DNA of 64,000 bases from Capniomyces stellatus (lineage: Eukaryota; Kickxellomycota; Harpellomycetes; Harpellales; Legeriomycetaceae): the NCBI GenBank assembly GCA_001661515.1, contig LUVW01000013.1, positions 596,649-660,648 of the forward strand. The letters run 5' to 3'. The notes below the pieces were generated by a model. That model saw nothing but the letters and a program-made list of their open reading frames with translations. It did no database searches and was not told the DNA's origin. Of the stretch, positions 32,562 through 44,200 are shown one piece after another (within the stretch, counting starts at the first letter, position 1; each line of letters starts with the position of its first letter). The translations under genes were made by a program, and so were the position numbers.

Positions 32562-34966
32562 CTAAGATTTGAACCTCTTTGATGAACCTGAGCTCTGTTC
32601 GCTTTGTTCGCTTCGTTTAATGCCCTTCTTTGCCTCGCTTAAAAACTGGTCAACACCAAACACATCCTCTTTCTCAAACTCAACTGGATTTGCTCTAACA
32701 GAAGCATCTTTCTTTCGGCCCCCCCGCTCGCCATCTCTACCCTTTCCACGCGAATCACCAGATGCACCAAATCCAAATCGATCATTTTCCATGGCCTTTG
32801 TCACGGATTCCTCGGTATAACCGCCTGGTCCGTCGTCATTCTCGGTATTTCTTGGTTTGTAGTTTGCATGAATGTTTGAGCCAGTCATCATTGGCTTGTC
32901 GTAAATGTTGTACGACTCGTCGTCGTTCAAATTCGCTCCACTGCTCTCATTTCTGTTGAGCAGTCTTGAATCAAACATAGTTTCTCCTGTCGCAGCTGTA
33001 GGCTTTGCAAGCCCCAATGCGATCTTTTCTGATATGTCTCTGTTCTCCATCCGAGCTGTATACTTTGCCTTTGCCTCAGCACCCATCTTTGACATTCTTA
33101 GATCCCGACGAAGCTCTCTTTGTTTGTCCTTTCTCACCTCCTCACGTTTTCTATATCTTTCATCGTCATCACTTCCACTCCGCCCTCTGTCTCTATTTCG
33201 GCTGCCACGCTTTGACTCAGCCTCTGCTCCTGAGTTTGATCTCACTGTCGAGTCCGAATCCGAACCCGAATCTGTGCCAGAGTCCCCATATCGAGTTCCA
33301 CTTCTTCTATTACCTCCTCCTGTCTCCTCTCCTTTGCGGTCTGAAGCTTCTGGCTTTGACGCATAAATCCCCGATCTTTCTTCTCTTGCGTGTTTAGCCA
33401 GATTTCTAAGATGCTCCTCCTTTGCCTCCTTCTCTTTACGTGCCAAGTTCTGCTGCATCAACGACCGTTGTCGCACTTCTTCACGCGCATGTCGTTCTGC
33501 TGCCAGCAATGCCTCTGATAGCTTGGCAAAATTATCATTGATTTTAACCTATTATTCAACAATAATAATAAAAACCCCCCAACCACATGCACCCAAAATA
33601 AATAAGTAAATATTCTAAAAACATTTATAATACATGTAACATAATCTAATAAATACAATACAATACAACACAGCATAATATACGCCCTATATTGAGTCGC
33701 GATCTGTTACCTCTTGTAATCCACGACCATCTGCCGCAAGACGCTTGTCCAAAGGAATTGTATAACCCTTTGCGTTCTTCCAATTTGAAATGCAAGGAGG
33801 TATCACCCATGCCTTCTGCTCCTCGACTGTCACTGGTCTAGGCGGTGAGTGCATCACTGGTGCTGGTGGTGATGGTGGCGCGTTGGGAACTCTTTTGTGC
33901 TTGAATTTCGGTGGCTCCATGGGATCAACCTGCATCTCTGACATTCTAATTATTCTTTGCGACGCTCCTGAGTTGAATCCCTCGCCTGTTTGGTTAGGCG
34001 TGTACCTAATGAATGTTGCTCCCGACTCCATCTCGTTGTGTTGGTTTCTTGGCCTTGCCGCCGTCAATTTTCCTACAAAACGCAAAAATAAACGCATTTC
34101 GCTTTAATTTAATTTGGTCTACAACCTGTAACCTAATAACCCCATCTACTCGCCACTATAAACTTAATCACTCATTCTATCTGTATACTCGCTTCTTACC
34201 ATTCATTTTCTTTTCCAACGCCAGTCTTGTTTTTTGTGCCGTTTCGTTTATCAAGTCGTCATCGGGACGGTCACCAATCAGCTTTTCTTCGTTTATGTCA
34301 ACTCGCTCTCTCAAAGGAACCAAATCTTTAAACTCGCTCTGTACAATCTTATCCTCCCCATGTCCATACTTTGCCACGGCATCGTATTTTATATTCCCTT
34401 CTGCATCTACCTGCTTCGCCAAAGTTTGTCCCTTCTTTGTCTATATTTACAAACAAAAACTCTGAAATTATCTACTTTCAAAAAGTCCATTCCTTTGCTT
34501 CCCTCCCCACTTCATTCTCTTTCCTATTAACAAACTTTACTTTAGTTTACCTTCTTCAACCCCAGCCTCAACGGATACTGTGCCACAAGAATCTCTGGGT
34601 ACGCTCCCCCGTCACCAAAATCTTCTTGGCTTTTTGGAATCCACCCTTTTCGTTTTCCATACTCTGGAATGTTGCTTTTTTTCGCGCTTTTGGCTCCTCC
34701 ACCCACCAAGTCTCTGTTTTTTGCGTCAGCCTGACGAGCATCCTCGCTTGGTGCTGTATATTTTGGCTCGGGAAGCAACCTAATAAAATCAAAAACATCA
34801 ACTCTCCAGTTTTAATCCTCTAATCTCCCCTTTAAATAAGCAAAACTCTATTGAAAATCGGGTAGCAAACTTTGAGGATGCTAACTGAAATTCCATCTTT
34901 TTTTTACATTCACTGTTTTAAAATCAATACTCCCTCCTTCTCAACTTACTGTGATAATGCTGACAT
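32562..34966 (-). CDS. PRP45: Pre-mRNA processing factor Prp45/SNW1 (SKIP)
   Basis: SNW-domain protein of the activated spliceosome and transcription coregulator. Five exons on the minus strand: 34966-34950 (17 nt, MSALS plus CA), 34779-34551, 34440-34200, 34072-33711 and 33548-32562, giving 611 aa (human SNW1 536). The joined start reads MSALSQLLPEPKYTAPSEDA. The SNW block SNWKNAKGYTIPLDKRLAADGRG is in exon 4, preceded by ATFIRYTPNQTGEGFNSGASQRIIRMSEMQ-type conserved sequence and PPRPVTVEEQKAWVIPP. Exon 5 starts VKINDNFAKLSEAL and contains ENRDISEKIALGLAKP and MFDSRLLN before a Gly/Lys-rich tail. A long Arg/Ser/Asp-rich insertion (about 33130-33330) enlarges it relative to human. The minute first exon rests on a canonical GTAAGT donor and homology. 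Confidence 0.94.
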
Positions 34967-36769
34967 TTTCGTGTAGTTATATTAATATCCCCCAAGTTTA
35001 AATTCCTTGATTCTAAATTCCTCAAGTACCCGCTTTAATCTCGTTTCAATCTTGCTTTCTTTGTATTTGGAATCTGTCTTTTTGTTATCTTCTCTCTCTA
35101 TGTATTTGCCTTATCAATAAAAAGGGGAAATGCACAACCGTTTTATCAATCGAATTTTTACCTTTTTTTTTTGAAACGAAAGTGAAAGAAAATCTATATA
35201 CTTCAAATTAGCTATTTGAAAATGACTCGAATTGTAAAAGCATTTATTTATTCAATTATAAACGATTCAATAAATACAAATGTTTTTACACGAACTTTTT
35301 TAATTTTATACTCTACCATTAACAAAAAAAAAAGAAAAAAAAACCGTTCTATTCTATCAAAAAAAAACAATTAGCAAATTTCACGATTCTGTTTTTTTTT
35401 ATTGAAATTGAATTACAAATTCTGTGTAGATTCCAGTGAGGCTGATGCTCTTTCTTCATTGCGTAAATTCTTCAAGTCAAAATTAATTTGTTCACCAAAG
35501 AAACCCCATCGTTTTAAAAAAATGTTGCTGTGAAATTACAAGATTAATTACAAATTTACTAGATCAAGCTATACTAGTAATATGTATCAATTAAGAACCT
35601 CTTCAAAAGGCTTATAAGCTCATGTTGCTTTGGTTTAGTTTTGTAAACGGCTGACTCCAATTACTGTTTAGTGCTTGATGCTTATTGATTTCTGGTCTAT
35701 TTTTGGTATTTTATCCGTGTGAACCCACTAAGCGTTTACGATCGAGTTAATAAGGACGAGGTGGAACGGAGCTAAACGGAAAAAGAAAGGAATAGGTGTA
35801 ACACACATCCCCTAACTTCTACAAGCAGCATGGATTTGCATAGTGTATCTGTTAAGTATGGTTCGACCACCTAGCATCGTGGTATAGCGCTATAAATCTA
35901 GACCGTTGTACAATCGGGTATATATTATTCTTTTCCCGATGTAAAACTGACGAGTCATAATTGGGTTTCAAAAGAAATTTAAAAAAATAAACAACAAACA
36001 ACAAACATTCGCTATTTGATATCAACAAATACAACACAAAGTGTGGTTAGGATATTTAGATCTTTTAGGTATATTAGTCATCTTGATATATACATGGTTA
36101 CTTTTGCTGAAGAGTAAAATTTAATACTGGACTTGTGTTGTTGATCTGTTATAGGAATTCAACATCACCAAAGTTTTAAAAATGGAAAGCAAAAAAGACT
36201 TCAATTGATGCTTTAAAACTTGAAACAAAAGTCGGAGTCAAGTAATATAAGTTTAAAGTACATTGCGCCAATTTTTCGTTGGATTCTCTTTATTATGGCT
36301 AATAACTACCGCACTCAAGCTTATTGAAGCATGCGGGAGTTTCAAAGTCTAAAAGGTACGTAAAATAGTCGGCTCTAAATAAAAACAAGGAGTTATTGGA
36401 CTATAATTGCTCCAATCTTTCTGAACCAATGCCCATCGGGTGCGGACGATCTAACAGGTCGAAGGGGTATTAGCTAATAGTGCCGCTTAGCATATCAACA
36501 TAGAAGTGTTTTTACAGTGTCTTTAAATAATTGTTTAATATTGTGTGTTTTATTGTGTGTTTTATTGTGTTGGTTCTGTCTTCAATAAACTACATAAATA
36601 AAATACGATAGAATTGGAATAGCAATATAAAAAAAAAACAATATAAATAGCCAAAGTTGAACCTGCATCCTGAACAATACATTTTACAAATACTAGTTGA
36701 TACAACCAAAAAAACTCTGGGATAACCATAAATAAACAACACAACATTTACAACAGAACCACAGAAATA
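34967..36769. other. Divergent 1.8-kb region, PRP45 / ACY1
   Basis: No intact gene. It holds a degenerate segment (about 35340-35640) with partial similarity to one at about 55660-55915, a hairpin-forming ATCGGG/CCCGAT stretch near 35893-35920, and at about 36540-36640 one copy of a short dispersed repeat shared with 38900-38960 and 53495-53570. A GC-richer block lies at 36430-36500. Confidence 0.5.
36541..36640 (-). repeat. Dispersed repeat, copy A
   Basis: On the minus strand it reads TTATTTATGTAGTTTATTGA, then AGACAGAACCAACAC. Copy B (53495-53570) has TTATTTATGTAATTTATTGG, then CAATAGAACCAACAT; copy C (38900-38960) has a related, more diverged form. A and B also share AATTGGAAT (plus strand) just to the right. 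This copy directly precedes the ACY1 leader. Confidence 0.55.
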
Positions 36770-38481
36770 ATGCCAGGAACAACAGAGCCAGCACAAGTTA
36801 CAAGATTCAGACAGTACCTGCAGATCAAAACTGTCCACCCTACCCCTGACTATGAGTCCTGTAAGCAGTTCTTGATCAGCCAGGCTGAAGAGATTGGTTT
36901 GGAGCATCAAGTAGTTGAGGTAGTATTTATTTCTGACCGTATTTCACTTAATTTTTCAACAAGTACTTTTAATATTTTGCTCTGGCTAGTATAAAATATT
37001 TGGTTGGATGCTATTTGTAGTGCGTGGAAGGAAAGCCAATTGTTATCTTAAAGCTCGCGGGGTCAGACCCATCGTTGAAGTCAATATTGCTGAGCTCCCA
37101 TGTAGATGTAGTTCCGGTATTTGAGGTAGCTACGCTTTCAAATATGTATTTAAAACCCAACATGCCAATCGAGCATAGTGCCACATCCAACAAAACAAAG
37201 AAGTAGGCTGAGATTTCTGTTTTCAACAAATTTTAGGATATGTGGGACTATGACCCATTCGCTGCCACCCGCATACAGCAAGAAGACGGCAGTTACAGAA
37301 TATTTGCACGTGGCTCGCAAGACATGAAGGTCACCGGCAGTTGGTGAGTTTGCCAATATAGCTTATTTATACGCCAGTTACTCACCAACCTACCTGTGTA
37401 TAAATAAACCAGACGTGACTAATGCCCAATTCCAATAACCCCAAAACTAATAGCTACTTGGAAGCACTGAGATTGATAAAACAGTCAGGAAAACAGCTGC
37501 TTAGAAACGTCTTTGCGATATTTGCTCCAGACGAGGAGATTGGAGGACATGACGGAATAGCGGCATTTGTTCACACCAATGAGTTTGAGGCTCTAAATGC
37601 AGGGTTCGATTTAGATGAGTGTGTGCCATCCCCAATTGGTAAAAGCATCATTATGACATCTGAAAGGGTAAACTGGTAAGAAAAATCAACACACGCATTC
37701 TATTGTACATTAAACCTGAGTATAAACATATATCTGCAAGCGTTAACACTTCACTAAATATTCAAACATTGGCTCGAACATTGACTCAAATGCTGGTCTG
37801 AATATTGACTCGAACATTAACTCGAACGTTGGTTTGAATACAAATAGCTCGGCAACGTTTACGGCGCATGGAAATACTGGTCACGGGAGCCAGTTTATTG
37901 AGGGAACTGCTATCGAAAAACTGCTTCCGGTGATAAATGAGCTGATGAGGCTAAGAGACGAACAAACAGACTTGCTCAAGTCCTATGGGCCTAGCGCACC
38001 GATGATGCAAGGACATTTGGACTTTTATAACCTGACAACTTTGAACGGTGGAAAGCAGCAAAATGTTGTTCCAGCAACATACACCGCAGACTTTGATATT
38101 AGACTTAGACCAAGTTCGGATGTAGTGGAGTTCAGAAAGATGCTGACTTCGCTTGCTGAAACAAACGGAGTTGAGATTGAGTTCCGCGATGAGATTACGA
38201 ACAATCCTGTTACAGCTTGGGAGGAGTCTGATCCTTTTGTTTCAACTTTTAATAAGGTGTTTAAAAACCAGAATATGGAGTATTTGCATATAGTTTGTTC
38301 GGGTGCCACTGATGCCAGATACATTAGGAGCAAGGGCGTTCCTGCAGTAGGCGTATGCCCCTTGGTCAATCATCCAGTCTTAATGCATGACCACAACGAA
38401 TATGTCGATGAATCCGAGTATCTCAAGGGAATAAGTTTCTACGAAGAAATGATTAGCGAAATGGCCAACGTTGAAGGCTGA
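36770..38481 (+). CDS. ACY1: Aminoacylase-1 / M20A metallopeptidase-family amidohydrolase
   Basis: Zinc-dependent hydrolase that deacylates N-acyl-L-amino acids in the cytosol. Five exons: 36770-36919, 37021-37125, 37237-37343, 37454-37675 and 37848-38481, giving 405 aa (human ACY1 408). It starts VTRFRQYLQIKTVHPTPDYE, diagnostic for the family. Zinc ligands and catalysis: SSHVDVVPV (H77, D79), ARGSQDMK (D114) and PDEEIGGHDG (E148 base, E149 ligand). HGNTGHGSQF is the dimerisation-lid histidine region, and the C-terminal HDHNE supplies the last ligand. Junctions keep frame; exon 3 ends MKVTGS plus TG and exon 4 completes CYLEALRLIK. Intron 3 sits in the codon of C121 and intron 4 before C-SATFTAHG. 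Intron 4 contains a 12-bp minisatellite. Confidence 0.93.
37766..37839 (+). repeat. 12-bp minisatellite in ACY1 intron 4
   Basis: Six imperfect 12-bp units of the type ACATTGACTCGA (ACATTGGCTCGA, ACATTGACTCAA, ATGCTGGTCTGA, ATATTGACTCGA, ACATTAACTCGA, ACGTTGGTTTGA) end just before the AATAG acceptor (37847). No AG dinucleotide occurs between 37741 and the acceptor. Confidence 0.8.
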
Positions 38482-40054
38482 TCTGATCTGACCACCACAC
38501 ATTACCCTATACCCACACCAACAGTTTTATTTTATTTTATTTTATTTCATTTTTTTAAAAGTTTTTTAAGGTTTTTATTATGTTGTTTGATAAGAGTTGT
38601 CGAAAAGTGTTTATGTTGCTATTAGTCGGTTTTTGGGCCAGAAGAAAAATCATAACAAGAGTAAAATATTATTTCTACCAACATTCCCCCAAGTCCAAAG
38701 GAGGATTAACTTTGATTAAATAGGCACTATCTTACTATAGTATCACTCATAACTTTTTGCGCTTAACAATGATCATATTGATAGATTTTAGTAAACTTAG
38801 ATGTCAAGTAGATTGTAGACGATGGACATAACCGCCAGTTGATTGCAATTGGCGAGGGTTAGGTCCAATACAAAGTAAATATTTAGTATTGTATGTTTTG
38901 TCTTGTTATGTCATGTTGATTATGCTGCCAATAAACCACACAAATAAATAAATAAATACGCTTGAGCTGACTGTATCCTTGAATGCTTTATAAACGGCCA
39001 GACCCAATTACAGACTTGTATTTTGTGTGGTTTACACTAGGGAATTCTGTTTGTAAAATATAAATAATAGCCAAAAATGCGAAAAATACTGGGACTGCCA
39101 CAAACCACATAATAAAAATTTAAAATAAACATAATATAAAATAAAAAGGTACTAAGGCTGCTACAAAGATACAGAAACTAGATAGGCCAGTGAGTGTATT
39201 TTATTGACAAGGTAGAGAGCGAGTAAACGAGTTTGCTTCGCCAAATTTTGGGTTGAAGGCTGATAGTTAAATCAATGTTTTCCCAACACTTGAATGTTCG
39301 ATTGTGATAAACCGCCAAGAATGTCCATTGGATTCAATAAAGGAGGAATACTCCATTGGGTTAGGCTTGCATTTACTCAAGATCAAACCAAGGCCATCCT
39401 GCAGAAAATTTGAAAAATGCTGTGTCGAACCCAACAATAGTAATAATAATGAAAGTAGTGCCAGAGTATTTCTTGAATAGCTCGCTTGGCTACTTGGCAG
39501 CCTATAAACATTGGTAATTTTATTTTTTAAAAAAAAAGCAAACTAAATTAAGACCAATAATCGAGCATTCAAAGATATTTTCTTTTTTATTATTATTGAA
39601 TAGGCATCATTTTTGTAAAGCTGTGTTCAATGACCTTTTCGACTCGCCTTACTCTTACTTAATTATTCAGCTCATTATTATTATTTTTGTAAAAAGCTAC
39701 ATTTCTACTATATGAAAATTTCCCCCCACTAAGCTTTATCTGGAATCAAATAACAAGGTATTTAAACAAAGGAACACGGCGTTTGCCTTTTTTATTCAAT
39801 TAAACCAAACCTGTTAGTATTTAAAAATCCTCAAATCCAAGCTTTTTGGATTTCAATTTACACCTGCTATTTCAGTCCGAGGATTTAGTATTCAGAACCC
39901 AACAACCTCCTGTCCGTACTCGTACTTTTACAACTTTCGAGTTATCAACTGGATAAAATAATACGTAGTAGAGCTGCTTTTGCAATAGAATTTGTGAGGA
40001 AAGAAAACATAACAACCGGTACGAGCGCTTGTATATATACAGATTTGTGTCAAA
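38482..40054. other. Intergenic, ACY1 to INSIG
   Basis: AT-rich spacer of 1.6 kb. It contains dispersed-repeat copy C (38900-38960) and, further right, AAACCACACAA-type sequence in inverted orientation (AATAAACCACACAAA at about 38933 against TTTGTGTGGTTT at about 39020). No gene is supported. Confidence 0.5.
38900..38960 (-). repeat. Dispersed repeat, copy C
   Basis: Diverged copy. The minus strand reads TTATTTGTGTGGTTTATTGG, then CAGCATAATCAACATGA, followed like copy B by ACAAAACATACAATA-type sequence. Confidence 0.5.
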
Positions 40055-40994
40055 ATGCTGGGGATACAGCATCCGACCAACACTTTCCATCAAATCGACG
40101 AATTGAATAATAGAAAAAAACGCGATAGAGATCCGAAAGTAGGATGCGTCGATAAAATTAAAGATAACGGAGCCAGAGATGCTGAAAGGGAAATCGAAAA
40201 GGGCGAGGATAAATTACTGAAGATAAAGGTGAATGCGATTAGAGTACTGATGTTTGTGGCCATAGGCTGGGTGTCTTCTATAATGATAGTGTTTTTGCAC
40301 TACTCCAAAGGTAAATATTATAGATAAAAAGGAAATTTTATTAAAAAACAAAACAAAAAAGGACGTTGAAATGATCTTTGCGATGCTTGTCTAAGTGTGT
40401 TGCCTGCTGCCAGGCAAGAGAAAGGGTTGCGGTAATAAAAACAGCACTTAAATATCAACAAAATAATAAATAGACCAGGACAGCGGGAATAAAAAGACAG
40501 GGTTCAACGCAAATATGGTGGGGATGGTGCTAAAACAGACCAAATATATCACGCTTTTAAGCTGTGTTTTTACCACTGTCATTGGTGTTGGGTATAGCTC
40601 TCTGGACAACTGGTTTGAGGTTGGAAAGACATTCAATATCGATGTTTTGACATTGCTACGGAGCATCGGGTGTTTCTTTGGAATCAACTATGCGGTTTTT
40701 AAAATTGAGTTTACATCGACTATCCAATCAGTTGTGATATCAGTGATGTTTTCTGCAGCAAACTGGGCGGTTTTTGACCAGACAGTTCAGGGATTGCTGT
40801 TCTCATGTTCTGCATCTATGGTGGGGACATGGATTATATATGTACAGCTACTAACAAAGGACTTTGCACTGGTATACAGAGACCATATGACATTGCTTTT
40901 ATATCTACCGACTCTGCTGTTTTCCTACTGCATTCTGATTGGAGTGATAGGCCGTATAGTTTTTAAAGCGAATAATAAGGATGTTGGACTCTGA
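40055..40994 (+). CDS. INSIG: INSIG-family ER sterol-sensing regulator
   Basis: ER membrane protein; Insigs bind Scap and HMG-CoA reductase in a sterol-dependent way, and fungal homologues (S. pombe Ins1, yeast Nsg1/2) regulate HMG-CoA reductase. Two exons: 40055-40310 and 40501-40994, giving 249 aa. Exon 1 has a charged N-terminus and the first membrane segment (IRVLMFVAIGWVSSIMIVFL). Exon 2 continues LKQTKYITLLSCVFTTVIGVGYSSLD, then the family core RSIGCFFGINYAVFKIEFTSTIQSV, aligning with human [29 protein letters not shown] retains the aspartate of human WTFDRSR (D205; here D178), needed in mammals for Scap binding. About six membrane segments. The phase-1 junction (SKG then FNANMV) is clean. 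A sterol-regulation role is family knowledge; no Scap gene lies here. Confidence 0.88.
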
Positions 40995-41299
40995 CCAATA
41001 GCGATGCAAGGTTCAATCTGTTTATAGACAGATTTGAGCACTGTGCACAAAGCTATATATATTCCCACTCACTGTATATGTTTTTAATAACTTTCGAGTA
41101 AGATTCAAGTAGTTTAGAAATGTTATTGTAGATTTTAATACTGCGATCAATAGGCGCAAACAAACACAGACTAAGAAAGTGCTAAATAAACTAATTGGCA
41201 TGGTAGAAATAAAAGCAAAAAAGCGAATTAGATCAAATTAAATCAAATTAAAAGCAAGTACAAAAGCAAGTATACAGGTATATCATGTATTGGTAATAG
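40995..41299. other. Convergent spacer, INSIG / DIS3L
   Basis: A 305-bp 3'-3' spacer with ATCAAATTAAATCAAATTAAA-type repeats near 41230-41255. No gene. Confidence 0.6.
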
Positions 41300-44200
41300 T
41301 TAATTCATTGTATGTTCATGAACAGTCAGTTTACGGAAATCCTCAATGACCGAATATACAGAGGGTTTGGGGGTTTTAGACTTGGATTGTTTGGATTTAG
41401 ATTTAGATTTGGTTTTGGTTTTGAGGTTGGTTTTGGGATCTGCTTCTGCCTCTGCTTCTGGGACTGTTGATGTTTCGGGAAGAGGGGTTGGTTGCGGGGT
41501 TGGTACGAGTGTGCGAGCTTTAGAGTTGCTATTGATCGATCCAGTATGTTTTGGAGTAGTTTTCGTAGGCTTGGTGCGAGATACAACAGTCAAGTATAGC
41601 TTGGGAAGGCGGAAGCTTGGAGTCTTAACACTTGCCAATACAGATATTTGGTCAAAGACAGTAAAAGTGATTGTTCTTTGAGACACGCTGTATGAGCAGC
41701 CGAGAATAGAGCCGAGGTTTTTGCTTGAGCCGCTGAGTTTGGAATAAAAATCAGCAAGAACTTTGTCTGAATTTACTTGATGGTGTGTATCATCACAGAC
41801 ACCTGGTGCGTGTGGTGCAGACTGCTTTGGCAAAGGCAGCAGAACCGAGACACAGGTCGAATCAATGGCACTTATCGAGCAACCGAGTATCTTTATATCT
41901 ACGTCTTTGGGGTTGTTGGTGATAAGCGACGCGGGCAAGACGATGTTGCTGTCTCCAGAGCCCAAAGGACCTGGCTTCGAGCCTGCCTGCTTTAAAATTA
42001 TTGGTCCAGTTAGGCCTAAGCTCGGAACAAATGCCATAAACCCATTGGACCTTATGCTTTGGATAACAGCGCCAAATACGTGTTCTCCGCCTAAGCCGGA
42101 CACGTTGGGAAAAGACCCTGTGTTTGTGAGTGTTCTTTGGATTTGGTTTATGTACTGGACTTGGAATAGACTTGTTGACTCTCTCTGTGCTATTTTTGAG
42201 GTTTTGGATTTTTTGTTCAGCTGCTCTGTGACTTCTGATATAAAGGTTGGGCTGTACAGTACATCACTTGCTATATTTGTGTCGGTTGGCGGTGTGCTTA
42301 GTGATTCTAGAAGTTGCCTGTGGACTATTATGTCAGAGTACCTTCTTATAGGCGACTAGAAATTTTCAAAAATACAAAAAATTGCTTAAATAAGACGTAT
42401 ACCATCTTGTTGGCTGCTTTGCTTTCAAATTGAACCCAATAAACATGCTATTCAACATCAATTCAAACTTACTGTAAAGTGCGTGTATAGATCCACAGCC
42501 AGTCCATAATGCTGGAATGGCGTAGACAGGTTTGACTCGCTCTTGACGTTTGTTACGTTTGATGAACATAGGTAGCTTGCTTCATACATTGCCAGCACCG
42601 TCATTGACTTTAGCAAATACGATGCGTACTCGTCGTTGAGTTTGTTCTTTGCAACTGTTTCCGCATTTCTCAATGAATTTGCAAGCGTGAGGTTGGATGT
42701 ACAATCGATCTCAACACCCTACCATTCCAGATCATATCACATCAATTGGCATTTAATACTAATACTAATACTAAAGAAGAGAAAAAAGGTTTTACATCAA
42801 GGCTCAGTGCGCCCACTTGCATTTGGTCTTAAATAAAAATCATTAAAACTTACTTTCAGTGCAGCGATTTTCTTTATCATACTAAACCTCTCCTCGTCAG
42901 GATTGGGGTGGTTTCGAAGCAATGCCGATTTGGGAAAGTGTTTCAATATTTTCCTGGCTACAGCTGTGTTTGCCATAACCATGGCCTCTTCAATAATTCC
43001 ATGGATTTCAAGCTTCTTTTTAGGTTCCATGCCCATTACCGTCTTGTTGCTGTCAAATTTAAACTTGATTTCTGTGCTTTCCAGCTGCAGTGCCCCATTT
43101 TCCATTCGCTTACTCTATGTATATTTAAACAGATATTATATTATATTATATTATATTAGAATCACTTCATTCAATTTTTTTTTTGTGACAGCATTGCTCA
43201 ATCAACAAAACAACACAATGCAATTCGGATCTTACTTTTACTGCTCTCATTGCCTTCGTAAACTCAATAACTCTAGGTTTCAATACTGCAGCCAGATCCT
43301 TTTCTATTTCATAAAAAAAAAAATTAAATGTTAAATACGCCTTGATCAAGTGAATTTGCCAAAAACAAACCCAAAAGAAAAAGGAGGGAAAAAAAGAAAA
43401 AGAGCCAAGAACATAAATAAAAGAGGAAAAGTGCAAAATGGACAAGTGTATATTGCAACTTACCGATTCCATAACTAGAAACAACTGAATCGTCACAATC
43501 ATCTAAAAAACACTGTGCAAGCTCATAACTCATTTCGCATTTTGATCTTATGAGCGTTCTGCCATACCATATAGACTTGGTCTTGTAGTTATTGTCGAGT
43601 TTCCATATCACCGATACTAAACATTGTTAAAGCACATACACAATTGTTTATGGTTAAATCCAACAACATATATATAGTTTCTTTTATCATTAGCTCTATG
43701 AATTCGAGTTGTTTTCAACCAGAAATAGTAAGAGACGAGTCAATCCATCTCTCCAAATCGATACAATCATGTAGTAGCTTGTGTAGATACACAGCTTTTG
43801 AAAAGTAAAACATGCGTTTACCTGCGTATCTATCCTCTCCGCATCTTAGTGAACACAGCTGCTCGCTAAGTATTTCTGGAACCATGTTGAATCTACGGTC
43901 TGCCAGATAAATGGTAGTGGCTCTTCTGCGTGCCTCAGTATCCACAGCCATTCCTGGAACAATGAAATACGAAGCATCAGCTATATGCACCCCAAACTCG
44001 TATCCACTCCCATCTTTATTTACATCAAACGAAATCGCATCGTCAATATCCTGGCTGCCAATTGGATCGATGCTGAACACCACCCTATCCCTGATGTCTC
44101 TTCTGCCAAACTCATCCGCCTTTGCCTCCCATCTTTCAGTCTTCGTGTGTCTAGGCATCTCATCCAATATTGACTGTGCAAACTCTAGGTCCGACTGTGA

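Noticed and set aside
35854..35922. tRNA-like stretch (GCATCGTGGTATAGCGC...CCCGATG)
   Set aside because: End bases can pair and the first part resembles a D-arm, but there is no anticodon or T-arm structure and no GGTTCRANNCC box; the strongest pairing is a simple ATCGGG/CCCGAT hairpin.
36138..36502. Possible solo LTR (TGTTGATCTG ... CATATCAACA)
   Set aside because: Ends resemble Copia termini, but there is no target-site duplication, primer-binding site or second copy; short TGTTG/CAACA pairs arise often by chance.
37834..38481. ACY1 last exon read as a separate gene from 37834
   Set aside because: The start codon would be TTG inside a minisatellite; homology shows it is an exon spliced at 37848.
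40515..40994. INSIG exon 2 as a stand-alone 159-residue gene
   Set aside because: Exon 1 (40055-40310) supplies the missing first membrane helix, with a clean in-phase splice.
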